From assembly GCF_014192155.1 (NCBI RefSeq), contig NZ_JACHXO010000001.1, positions 395,972-459,971 on the forward strand: a DNA stretch of 64,000 bases, in the 5' to 3' direction. The notes below the pieces were generated by a model, which worked only from the letters and a program-made list of their open reading frames with translations, searched no databases and had not been told where the DNA came from. Positions 45,073 to 52,408 of the stretch are shown here, piece after piece. The translations under genes and the position numbers were made by a program. The stretch's first letter is position 1. Each line of letters starts with the position of its first letter. The stretch comes from Roseateles terrae. GTDB lineage: Bacteria; Pseudomonadota; Gammaproteobacteria; Burkholderiales; Burkholderiaceae_C.

Positions 45073-46236
45073 CTACCGCCCCGGGTGGGGGACTGCGGGG
45101 GGACGCAAGCGCAGACGCAGGTCGTTGCCCACCGGGCGCATATCGACCAATTGGTAACGAGGCGCCTGCTCCAGGGTGGTCAACTGACCCAGATCGACCA
45201 TGCCGCGGCCGTCTCCCATCAGCATGGGGGCCAGATAAATCAGCAATTCGTCCACCAACCCGGTGCGCAGCAGAGAGCCGTTGAGCTTGTTGCCGGCCTC
45301 CAGATGCAGCTCGTTGATGCCGCGGCGGCCCAGATCCTGGATCATCGCGGTGAGGTCCACCTTGCCGTTGGGGTCCGGCAGGGAGGTCAGTTCGGCACCT
45401 CGGTCCATCAGGGCCTGGCCCAGTGCGCCACTGTCCGGCTGGGCGTGATAGACCCACAGGCTGCCGGGTGGGTCCAGCAGCCGGGCTTCCGGAAACAGGG
45501 TCAGACGGGAGTCCACCAGCACCCGCTGCGGTTGGCGGGCGGTGGGAACCTCCCGCACATCCAGCCGGGGGTTGTCTTCCTTGGCGGTCCCGATGCCGGT
45601 GAGTACTGCACCGGCGCGACGGCGCCAGGCATGACCGTCGGCGCGGGCCTGCGGACCGGTGATCCATTGGCTCACGCCGTTGTGCAGGGCGGTGCGACCG
45701 TCCAGGGAGGCCGCAATTTTCATCCGCACGAAGGGACGCCCGCGCTCCATGCGGGAGAGGAAGCCGATGTTGAGTTCGCGGGCGGCGACGGCCAGGGGAT
45801 GGTCCGTGGGCAGCAGGTGCGTCTGGACGCCGGCCGCCTGCAGGCGGGCCAGGCCGTGCCCCCCGACCAGCGGATTCGGGTCTCCCAGGGCCACCACCAC
45901 ACGCTGGATGCCGGCGGCGATGAGGGCGTCACAGCAGGGCGGGGTACGGCCGTGGTGGGCGCAGGGTTCGAGGGTGACGTAGGCGATGGCGCCGCGGGCG
46001 TCATGGCCACGGGCGGTGACATCGCGAAGCGCCATGACCTCCGCATGGGCCTGGCCGGCGGGCTGGGTATGGCCCGAGCCGAGCACGTCACCCTGCACGC
46101 TGGTGATGATGCAGCCGACGCGTGGGTTCGGGTCCGTCAGGCCGATGGCCTGCTCGGCCAGCGCCAGGGAGGCCGCGAGATGGTCCAGGTCCAGCGGAGA
46201 CAGCGGGCCAGTGGCGGGAGAAGGATCGGGATGCAT
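45073..46236 (-). CDS. ribD: Bifunctional diaminohydroxyphosphoribosylaminopyrimidine deaminase/reductase
   Basis: A 387-residue enzyme for two consecutive riboflavin steps. The N-terminal zinc deaminase domain (about 10-150) has HAEVMALRD and PCAHHGRTPPC. The C-terminal reductase domain (about 160-380) has GRPFVRMKIAASLDG and GTAKEDNPRLDVR. It begins 9 nt after the pilV stop, on the same strand, so riboflavin genes and minor pilins are probably on one transcript. Confidence 0.95.
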   Translation of the reverse strand: MHPDPSPATGPLSPLDLDHLAASLALAEQAIGLTDPNPRVGCIITSVQGDVLGSGHTQPAGQAHAEVMALRDVTARGHDARGAIAYVTLEPCAHHGRTPPCCDALIAAGIQRVVVALGDPNPLVGGHGLARLQAAGVQTHLLPTDHPLAVAARELNIGFLSRMERGRPFVRMKIAASLDGRTALHNGVSQWITGPQARADGHAWRRRAGAVLTGIGTAKEDNPRLDVREVPTARQPQRVLVDSRLTLFPEARLLDPPGSLWVYHAQPDSGALGQALMDRGAELTSLPDPNGKVDLTAMIQDLGRRGINELHLEAGNKLNGSLLRTGLVDELLIYLAPMLMGDGRGMVDLGQLTTLEQAPRYQLVDMRPVGNDLRLRLRPPAVPHPGR

Positions 46237-46245
46237 GGACGAAGT

Positions 46246-46662
46246 CTAGCCGTCGGCCCGGGTCAGCCAGGCATGCAGAGAGCGGTTGGCGGATGAGACC
46301 AGGGTATGCAGATGGCGCTGGTGTGGCCGACCCTGGCGGTCGGTCCAGCTGACGCGGACCGTGAGGTGGCGGATGGGGAACGGATCTGGAGAACCGGGTA
46401 TCAGCGCCTCGGCGGTGCCTTCCACCTCGAAACTGCTGTTGCGGCCGGTCCAGCGGCTGGCGGGGATCTGAAGCGTGTCGCGGGCTTCCTCCAGCGCCTG
46501 TTGGGCCAGCCACAAGGCTTCCCCCTCGTGGCGCACCGCCTCACCTGCGGTGGCCAGTCGGGCCTGCAGATGGATCAGGCCGGCGGCGCCCGTTGCCAGC
46601 AGGGCAGCGGCAAGGAGGGCTTCCAGCAGCGCAATGCCGCGCGACGCATGGACGCGCTTCAT
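46246..46662 (-). CDS. pilV: Type IV pilus minor pilin PilV-like
   Basis: A 138-residue prepilin-like protein: short basic leader (MKRVHASRG), then IALLEALLAAALLATGAAGLIHL with the conserved Glu at +5 after the Gly cleavage site. The rest is a small beta-rich head with Trp and Arg. By size and position last among the minor pilins it matches PilV. The ATG overlaps the stop of pilX as ATGA (46659-46662). Confidence 0.82.
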   Translation of the reverse strand: MKRVHASRGIALLEALLAAALLATGAAGLIHLQARLATAGEAVRHEGEALWLAQQALEEARDTLQIPASRWTGRNSSFEVEGTAEALIPGSPDPFPIRHLTVRVSWTDRQGRPHQRHLHTLVSSANRSLHAWLTRADG

Positions 46663-47780
46663 CTTGAATGGCTCCAGCCGCCCGGCACAGGCAGGTAGCT
46701 CCCCATCTGGAGGTGGATCTGACGCAGGAGTGCGGGATCGGCTTCGAGCCGCAGGCCGTCGGGATCGCCGCCGAGGGTCAGCTGGCCGTCGGTCACCAGG
46801 GCACCCTTGACCGTGGAGCGGCTGCCCGGCGGCGCGGCCCACTCAATGCCAGTTCGCGCATACAGGATGCCGGAGAAGGACATTGCCGTGTTGATGTCCA
46901 GTTGCCCATCGACCAGCAGCATCAAGGGCGCACCGTCCGGTGAGTCCGGCAGCGGCTCCCGCAGGGTCACACTGCCGTCGATCCAGATCAGGCGTCTGCC
47001 GCGCGCCAGCGCCTGCCGGATTTCAGGGACGCATTGGTCGGTGCACCGAAGGCGGGTCATGGCGGGTTGCAGCTGGTATTGGCCCGCAGGGATGCCGAAG
47101 ACCCGGACGAAGGCCTGAGGACCCGCGACCAGCGGCGTGGCCGGCGGACGCCGCAGGGCGCTCAGCAGGGCCAGATGCTGGATGTGCTCGGAGATGCCGG
47201 TGCCGTCCTGCGGGGGAGGGTCCGACAGGAGACACTGGGTGGAAGCACCGCCGCAGCCGCGGGAGAACAGGGTGAACTGGCCGGGGACGTCGGCATCGGC
47301 GAGGCGGATGCCGAAGGTGGTGGCAAGGTCACTGGCGGTGGGGACGGGCACGCTGACGTCAGCCATCGGAGAGGCGCCGGAGGTGTCGCCGCATCGGCAT
47401 TGCCATCGCTGCGATCCGTCATGGGTACAGGTGGCGAGCCAACGCGTCGGCGCCGCCGCGATGGGCTGACCCGCCTCGTCCACCCGGAGTGCGCGGGTGC
47501 GAAAGTCCTGTCCCTCATCAAACGTCGGCCGACAGTTGTCATCGACCCGCCCGGTATTGAGCATGGCGGTGGCCCAGGCGAGGCCAGCGTCAGCGGCCTG
47601 TACGGCCATCGCGAGGCGCTGATCGTTGGCCGCCACCCGCTGGGCTGCGGCCAGCGGGCGGGCCGTCCAGAGGACGGCCATCGCCAGCAGCATCATCAAC
47701 AGACTGCACATCAGCAGCGTGGCGCCACCGGTTTGAATGCGGCCGGCATGGGCGCTGCCGTCAAGGGCGTGGCGGCTCAT
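46659..47780 (-). CDS. pilX: PilX-type pilus assembly protein
   Basis: A 373-residue membrane-anchored protein. A PilX-like N-terminal helix (GGATLLMCSLLMMLLAMAVLWTARPL) is followed by AANDQRLAMAVQAADAGLAWA, the usual transition into the soluble head. It lacks the classical Gly-Phe cleavage site, as PilX proteins often do. The head is larger than in typical PilX (usually below ~200 residues), with several Cys pairs that could form disulfides. It overlaps pilW and pilV as ATGA at each end. Confidence 0.78.
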   Translation of the reverse strand: MSRHALDGSAHAGRIQTGGATLLMCSLLMMLLAMAVLWTARPLAAAQRVAANDQRLAMAVQAADAGLAWATAMLNTGRVDDNCRPTFDEGQDFRTRALRVDEAGQPIAAAPTRWLATCTHDGSQRWQCRCGDTSGASPMADVSVPVPTASDLATTFGIRLADADVPGQFTLFSRGCGGASTQCLLSDPPPQDGTGISEHIQHLALLSALRRPPATPLVAGPQAFVRVFGIPAGQYQLQPAMTRLRCTDQCVPEIRQALARGRRLIWIDGSVTLREPLPDSPDGAPLMLLVDGQLDINTAMSFSGILYARTGIEWAAPPGSRSTVKGALVTDGQLTLGGDPDGLRLEADPALLRQIHLQMGSYLPVPGGWSHSR

Positions 47781-48439
47781 GGGCAGCCTCCGGCGACCTG
47801 ATCATTGCGCGGCTGCACCGACCAGCTGGCCCCGGATGTCAATTCTGCCTCTTGCGTCGGCTGCGCCTGGACCTGAATGCGGACGATGCGGGCGGTCACC
47901 GCGTCCGCGCAGGGGCGGTCGCCGAGCGACACCGTCGGCCGGATCTCCGCCGCGAATTGGGTGACCTGGACCAGTGTGGGATCCGTCATCGGCTGGAAGC
48001 GGCCGCCAATGGTCTGGTCCATGCGGCCGTCAATCCAGCGAAAGGCGACTTCAGTGGCCGTGTCGGGTTGCACGACGTCCTTGTCCAGTGCGCGGCTCCA
48101 CCGGAGCGTGGTGCCCGCGTCGGTCAGGCTCATGGCGGTGAACGGGTTGGGCAGCCCGGCTGCGTCGGGCTGCCAGACCAGTTGCGAAGGGCGGCCGTGC
48201 GCGCCCGCCCGCCGAAGTTCCAGCTGCAGCGGTAGTGAGAGGGCCCGCAGCTCCAGGTGCACTTGCCACTCCCGGTGCTGACGAATCAGGGTTCCGAGCG
48301 CCTGACCAGCCCAGGCCATCGCAGTGGAGACGACGACCAGCCCCATCCCCATGCCGATGAGCAATTCAAGCAGGGTGAAGCCCTGCACGTCCTTGATGCG
48401 GCCACAGCGAGGGCGCAGGCCTGGGTTGATCGCTCTCAT
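47777..48439 (-). CDS. pilW: Type IV pilus minor pilin PilW-like
   Basis: About 220 residues with a prepilin leader ending VQG, then FTLLELLIGMGMGLVVVSTAMAW with Glu at +5, and a beta-rich head with two Cys near the C terminus. The start codon is provided by a 9-bp repeat array: in-frame ATGs occur at 48439, 48448 and 48457, one per unit (AGAGCGATG-like). I chose the most downstream one. Because the unit length is divisible by three, repeat gain or loss would alter leader length without breaking the frame. It overlaps pilX as ATGA. Confidence 0.82.
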   Translation of the reverse strand: MRAINPGLRPRCGRIKDVQGFTLLELLIGMGMGLVVVSTAMAWAGQALGTLIRQHREWQVHLELRALSLPLQLELRRAGAHGRPSQLVWQPDAAGLPNPFTAMSLTDAGTTLRWSRALDKDVVQPDTATEVAFRWIDGRMDQTIGGRFQPMTDPTLVQVTQFAAEIRPTVSLGDRPCADAVTARIVRIQVQAQPTQEAELTSGASWSVQPRNDQVAGGCP

Positions 48440-48553
48440 CGCTCTCATCGATCTCATTGGTCTGACGGCCTTGATGGTGCGGATGGCCTGCATGGCGTAG
48501 ATGGCACAGATGGCACAGATGGAATGGCTGACATGGCTGGCATGGATGGCAGT
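48428..48553. repeat. 9-bp minisatellite of about 14 units between pilE and pilW
   Basis: From 48428 the sequence runs in exact 9-nt steps (GATCGCTCT, CATCGCTCT, CATCGATCT, CATTGGTCT, GACGGCCTT, GATGGTGCG, GATGGCCTG, CATGGCGTA, GATGGCACA twice, GATGGAATG, GCTGACATG, GCTGGCATG, GATGGCAGT). It fills nearly the whole gap between the two pilin genes and overlaps the 5' end of pilW. Confidence 0.9.
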
Positions 48554-48569
48554 ACGGCATGGCCGGTAT

Positions 48570-49007
48570 TCATTGCGGCCAGCATCCGGTCGACGGCGTC
48601 TGTCCCGCGCCGTAGCTGAACAGCTGGATCTGACCCTGGGCCTGCACCAGCCGCAGCCGTTGGCAGCGTTCGTCGCGCGACTGATCCCCCACGGCCTCGG
48701 CTTCCAGGGTGAAGCCATCGGCAGCCGCCTGCAGCACACTCAGGCGGAAGCGGCCATTGGGCGACAGCTCGGGCATCAGCAGCTCGGCCAGACTCTGGGC
48801 ATAACGGGTCTGCCGGTTCCGGAAGGATTCCTGCGCCAGTTGCAGGCTGGTCAGGGCCTGCACACCTTCCGAGCGATGGGACGCGCGCCACTGCGCGCGG
48901 TACCCCGGCAGTGCCACCGCCGTGAGCACGCTCAGCAGCAGCAGCGTCACCGCCAATTCAAGCAGGGTGAAGCCGCGAGGGCGGGCGAAGCAGAAGGACG
49001 TGCGCAT
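48570..49007 (-). CDS. pilE: PilE-like type IV minor pilin
   Basis: A 145-residue pilin with leader ending PRG and mature start FTLLELAVTLLLLSVLTAVALPGY, Glu at +5. The head includes SLQLAQESFRNRQTRYAQSL, typical of PilE minor pilins, and two C-terminal Cys (DERCQRLR and STGCWPQ) that would close a disulfide loop. The ATG overlaps the fimT stop by one base (TGATG). PilY1, which commonly accompanies these genes, is not encoded here. Confidence 0.85.
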   Translation of the reverse strand: MRTSFCFARPRGFTLLELAVTLLLLSVLTAVALPGYRAQWRASHRSEGVQALTSLQLAQESFRNRQTRYAQSLAELLMPELSPNGRFRLSVLQAAADGFTLEAEAVGDQSRDERCQRLRLVQAQGQIQLFSYGAGQTPSTGCWPQ

Positions 49008-49591
49008 CAAACCACTCCTTCGCAGGCGGGCCATCGCTTGAAGGCTCGGTCTACAGCGCAACTGCGGGTCCGGCCGGTGATGCCCACGACATGCCGTACC
49101 TCCCCAATGCCCTCCGTCGTCACCCGGAAGGTGGCGGCCAGGGCCACGGTGCCGAGGCGGCTGCTGAAGAGCATGGAGGCGACATTGCTGGTGAGCATGG
49201 GCCAGCCGGCTTGCCTCGGCCATTGGGCAGTCTTGAGTGCCTGGCCGCCGGTCTGGCAGATGCTGGGGCCGGTGAGGGCGCACTGGCAGCTGTTCACCGG
49301 GCCGCTGTAGACGACATAACAACTGCCTGCTGAGGTGGTCAGCAGGCGCAGCAGCACATTGCGGCTGCCATGCATCGCTTCGCTACGGGCCAGGTAGAGA
49401 TCCGCCAGCACCGTTTCGGCAGCATGCCAAAGGCGCTGACGCTCCAGCCAGCGCTGACCGGCGGGCAGGGCGAAGGCCAGCAGCAGCGCCAGCAGCAGCA
49501 TCACGACCAGGGCTTCTGTCAGGGTGAAGCCGCGCGTGAGCCGCGGAGCGTGTGAACGAGGAGCGCGTGGTCGCGCGTGCAGTGCAGGCAT
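49007..49591 (-). CDS. fimT: FimT/GspH-type minor pseudopilin
   Basis: A 194-residue protein with a basic leader of ~20 residues ending TRG and mature start FTLTEALVVMLLLALLLAFALPAG (Glu at +5). The segment DLYLARSEAMHGSRNVLLRL is characteristic of GspH/FimT pseudopilins. Four Cys in the head (SCYVV, SCQCAL, ICQT) suggest disulfides. It is the first gene of the minor pilin-riboflavin-nusB-tol run on the minus strand. FimT-type minor pilins prime pilus assembly and in some species bind DNA. Confidence 0.85.
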   Translation of the reverse strand: MPALHARPRAPRSHAPRLTRGFTLTEALVVMLLLALLLAFALPAGQRWLERQRLWHAAETVLADLYLARSEAMHGSRNVLLRLLTTSAGSCYVVYSGPVNSCQCALTGPSICQTGGQALKTAQWPRQAGWPMLTSNVASMLFSSRLGTVALAATFRVTTEGIGEVRHVVGITGRTRSCAVDRAFKRWPACEGVV

Positions 49592-49771
49592 CGGTCAGTC
49601 CTTCCCGGTGGTGGGGGCGACGACGGGAAGTCGTCATGGACATGACTCTAGAAATTTGTGAGCGGCGGCGCTTCGCCCTGAGGATGGGAAGCGGGACCCC
49701 TGGAAGCGGGAGGATCAGCGGGTGGAGCATCGTTGGCGGAACACGGGCGACGTCACACGGCAAGAGAGCGC

Positions 49772-49802
49772 TTGACTTGAACTCGACTTCAACTTCTACA
49801 GT
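49772..49802 (+). promoter_or_regulatory. MerR-type promoter with 19-bp spacer and operator dyad
   Basis: TTGACT (49772-49777) and TACAGT (49797-49802) are separated by 19 bp, the over-long spacing typical of promoters activated by MerR-family proteins. The spacer carries the dyad TTGAACTCGACTTCAA (49777-49792). The next start codon (49838) is about 36 nt downstream. A closely related 16-mer precedes the merR-type gene at 51900-51915. Confidence 0.75.
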
Positions 49803-49837
49803 GGCTTCATCGCATTCGGAAAGCACACGAGGCTCTC

Positions 49838-50332
49838 ATGTTCACCCCCCAACAAATGCTGACGGTCGTCCTCATCGGCATCGGCGCCACCGCGATGCTC
49901 GATCTTTGGCTGGCTGCCCTGAAGCGGGCTGGCGTGCCCACGGGCAGCTTCGCGCTGATCGGGCGCTGGTTCGCTCATATGTCTCGAGGGACCTTCAGGC
50001 ACGCATCGATCACCAAGGCCGAGCCTGTACACAACGAGCTTGTCATCGGCTGGGCCATGCACTATGCGGTCGGCATTGCATTCGCCACGGTCATGGTCGC
50101 CGGTCAGGGTGCGAGCTGGACTCGGCAACCGACCTTCCTGCCGGCCTTCCTGACAGGCGTGGCCACAGTCGCGATTCCGCTGTTCGTGATGCAGCCCGCC
50201 ATGGGTGCCGGGATCGCAGCTTCCAGGACGCCAACGCCCTTGAAGAACTGCGTTCGCAGTCTCGCCAACCACGCGGTGTTTGGCGCCGGCATGTACCTCA
50301 GCGCTGTCGTCGTCAGCCGATTGCTCCGGTGA
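49838..50332 (+). CDS. DUF2938-family membrane protein
   Basis: A 164-residue integral membrane protein with about four helices (residues 7-25, 65-88, 103-125, 140-162) and the conserved stretches ATAMLDLWLAALKRAG, IGRWFAHMSRGTF and IGWAMHYAVGIAFA of the DUF2938 family, whose function is not established. GAGG lies 6 nt before the ATG. It is the first gene after the MerR-type promoter and so the best candidate for direct control by the regulator at 51.4-51.9 kb. Confidence 0.8.
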   Translation: MFTPQQMLTVVLIGIGATAMLDLWLAALKRAGVPTGSFALIGRWFAHMSRGTFRHASITKAEPVHNELVIGWAMHYAVGIAFATVMVAGQGASWTRQPTFLPAFLTGVATVAIPLFVMQPAMGAGIAASRTPTPLKNCVRSLANHAVFGAGMYLSAVVVSRLLR

Positions 50333-50441
50333 TGTTGGTCCTCGGGCCCGCACCTCCCATTCAACACGCCTCCGACCGGCGGACTTCGCCATGAGGGACG
50401 CATCGGTCGAGCGAATCCCCAATTCCCACAGGAGAAAACGC

Positions 50442-51035
50442 ATGATTCATCTGGCCATCATCTATCACTCCGGCCACGGCCACACGGAGCACATCGCCGG
50501 TCACGTCGCGGACGGCGCCCGTGAGGTCGTCGGTGTCGAGGTCCATCTCATCAATGCGCAGGATATGACAACGCGCCTGAACGACCTGAGCGGCTTTGAC
50601 GGCATCGTCCTGGGCTCTCCGACCTACCTTGGCGGAGTGTCAGGACCGTTCAAGTCCTTCATGGATGCCACCGGCAAGCTCTGGGGTCAGCAAGCCCTGA
50701 AGGGCAAGCTCGCCGCCGGATTCACCGTGTCGTCGCTGCCCGCGGGTGACAAGCAGTCCACGCTGATGTCGATGGTCGTCTTCGCAATGCAGCACGGCAT
50801 GTTGTGGGTCGGTAACCCCATTCTCCCCGAGCAGCATCGCGGCGTCCCCTACGACGACGCGGCCAACCGGCTGGGCTCCTGGTGCGGATTGATGGCGCAG
50901 GCGGGGCATTCGGCGCCGGCCGACTCGTTCGTTCCAGGCGACGTGAAGACTGCCCGCATGTTCGGGCGCCATGTCGCCGCCACGCTCCAGCGCGTCACCC
51001 ACGAGGCCCAGCGACCCGTCGGGGCGGAGTGCTGA
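50442..51035 (+). CDS. Flavodoxin-like NAD(P)H-dependent oxidoreductase (WrbA-like)
   Basis: A 197-residue flavodoxin-fold protein. The FMN phosphate-binding loop is YHSGHGHTEHIA at the N terminus; GIVLGSPTYLGGVSGPFKSFMD and AGFTVSSLPAGDKQSTL match NAD(P)H:quinone reductases of the WrbA/flavodoxin group. It probably reduces quinones or other electrophiles. AGGAG sits 8 nt before the ATG. It is cytoplasmic and flanked by two small membrane proteins in one operon under a MerR-type promoter, which suggests a response to a redox-active compound. Confidence 0.88.
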   Translation: MIHLAIIYHSGHGHTEHIAGHVADGAREVVGVEVHLINAQDMTTRLNDLSGFDGIVLGSPTYLGGVSGPFKSFMDATGKLWGQQALKGKLAAGFTVSSLPAGDKQSTLMSMVVFAMQHGMLWVGNPILPEQHRGVPYDDAANRLGSWCGLMAQAGHSAPADSFVPGDVKTARMFGRHVAATLQRVTHEAQRPVGAEC

Positions 51036-51037
51036 CC

Positions 51038-51265
51038 GTGGTGCCCAAGAAGTTCGCACCGGCCCTTTCTGGGCTCATCCTCTCAGGGTTGATGTCCCTG
51101 CTGGTGTCGGGCATTGCCACGTACCGTGCGACTGAGCTCGCGCCTGGGTTCGTCGCCATGTGGATGACCGGCTGGTTGACCGCCTGGCTGCTGGCATTCC
51201 CCATGGTCCTTGTCGTGGCGCCGCTCACGCGCCGCGTGGTCGGCGCCCTGGTCAGCCGCGACTGA
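51038..51265 (+). CDS. Small DUF2798-family membrane protein
   Basis: A 75-residue protein with two membrane helices (ALSGLILSGLMSLLVSGIATYR and WMTGWLTAWLLAFPMVLVVAPL) and the C-terminal RRVVGALV element of DUF2798. Start is GTG 51038, 8 nt after GGAG and 2 nt after the oxidoreductase stop; GTG 51041 and 51029 are alternatives. Function unknown; probably a membrane partner within the MerR-controlled operon. Confidence 0.78.
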   Translation: MVPKKFAPALSGLILSGLMSLLVSGIATYRATELAPGFVAMWMTGWLTAWLLAFPMVLVVAPLTRRVVGALVSRD

Positions 51266-51423
51266 GGGCCCCTGATCGCCGAAGCATCATCACGAAGACT
51301 GTCTTTCGGCGCTGTGCCAAACCTGAGTGGGGCTTGCGGCTCACAGGCCTGCAAGTACCCCGTTCAGCAAACGGTTCTCGGCGTCTCTGGAGGGCGTGAG
51401 CTGCTGCTCATTCCCAAGCCAGG

Positions 51424-51885
51424 CTAGCCTCGCGGACTTCTACGTTTGCGGCTCAGCGTCTCCGACGGCGGCGCCAGCTGTCGTTGGCGACTCTCGAGCG
51501 CACCGGAGGCCGCCGCTTTCAGGAGCTTCTGGAACGACGGGCAGGCTGCGTGGCTCGTTGCGGGGCAGTCGATCGCGTGGCGAAGGCCATTAATCATGGC
51601 TCGCATGCGCGCGACCGTCGCTTCGAGTTCATCCGCTTTTGCTGCCAGCATGGTCCGGTCGATTGCGGGCTCGCCATCCGTGAGCATCGTCCGGATCTCG
51701 TCCAGGGAGAACCCGGCAGCCTGACCCAGCGCGATGAGCGCCAGCCGGTCGAGAACGCCAGGTCCGAACTTGCGCCGGGCGCCCTCCGACGCCACCGAGC
51801 GAATGAGTCCTTTGCGTTCGTAGTAACGCAGCGCAGAGGCTGCGACACCCGACTGCTTTGCCACTTCTGAGATATCCAGCACCAT
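51424..51885 (-). CDS. MerR-family transcriptional regulator
   Basis: About 153 residues: a winged HTH (DISEVAKQSGVAASALRYYERKGLI), the RRKFGPGVLDRLALIALGQAAGFSLDEIRTML hinge, a dimerisation helix, and a C-terminal effector region with two Cys in DCPATSHAACPSF. The Cys spacing could serve metal or thiol/redox sensing. ATG 51885 is chosen; GTG 51882 is possible. It is convergent with the DUF2938-oxidoreductase-DUF2798 operon, and an operator-like 16-mer lies 15 nt upstream of its start. Sequence evidence therefore links it to that operon and to its own control. Confidence 0.9.
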   Translation of the reverse strand: MVLDISEVAKQSGVAASALRYYERKGLIRSVASEGARRKFGPGVLDRLALIALGQAAGFSLDEIRTMLTDGEPAIDRTMLAAKADELEATVARMRAMINGLRHAIDCPATSHAACPSFQKLLKAAASGALESRQRQLAPPSETLSRKRRSPRG

Positions 51886-51899
51886 GCGCTCAAGCCAGT

Positions 51900-51915
51900 T
51901 TGAAGTTTGCCTCAA
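51900..51915 (-). promoter_or_regulatory. MerR operator-like 16-mer upstream of the merR-type gene
   Basis: On the minus strand TTGAGGCAAACTTCAA. It shares TTGA-N5-ACTTCAA with the dyad in the promoter at 49777-49792 (same length, 11 or more identical positions). It ends 15 nt before the start codon, so binding could block transcription coming from nrdR or auto-repress the regulator. Confidence 0.6.
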
Positions 51916-51951
51916 CTTCGATGGCGGACGGGTTGAGCAGCAGCGTACCCA

Positions 51952-52395
51952 TCAAATATCCCGAATCAACTGCCGGAACTCGTCCACATCCTCGAAGCTG
52001 CGGTACACCGACGCGAAGCGCACGTAAGCCACCTTGTCGATTCGCTTGAGTTCACGCATCACGTGTTCCCCCAGCTTGGTCGATGCGACCTCGCGCGCGC
52101 CGCTGGTCAGCAGCTTTTCCTGGATGCGCTCCAGCGCCGCATCCACCTGCTCGATGCTCACCGGCCGCTTCCGCAAGGCCAGTGCCATCGACGCACGCAG
52201 TTTCGCGGGATCGAAGTCGGCCCGGGTGCCGTCCTTCTTCACCACCATCGGCAGGGCAATGTCTGCCCGTTCATAGGTGGTGAAGCGCTTGTCGCAGGAC
52301 TGGCACCGGCGGCGCCGGCGCACCACGTCACCTTCATCGGACTCACGGGTTTCCGACACCTGCGTGTCGCCATGGCCGCAAAATGGGCAACGCAT
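51952..52395 (-). CDS. nrdR: Transcriptional repressor NrdR
   Basis: A 147-residue nucleotide-sensing repressor of ribonucleotide reductase genes. An N-terminal zinc ribbon (CPFCG at the start; CQSC near 31) is followed by RFTTYERAD and an ATP-cone ([43 protein letters not shown]). It starts 13 nt after the glyA stop, the standard glyA-nrdR order. ATG 52395 directly precedes the conserved CPFC. Confidence 0.97.
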   Translation of the reverse strand: MRCPFCGHGDTQVSETRESDEGDVVRRRRRCQSCDKRFTTYERADIALPMVVKKDGTRADFDPAKLRASMALALRKRPVSIEQVDAALERIQEKLLTSGAREVASTKLGEHVMRELKRIDKVAYVRFASVYRSFEDVDEFRQLIRDI

Positions 52396-52408
52396 GCGCG
52401 CGGTCCTC

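Noticed and set aside
48428..48553. Possible CRISPR array
   Set aside because: The units are 9 bp, contiguous and drifting, with no constant repeat/unique spacer alternation and no cas genes.
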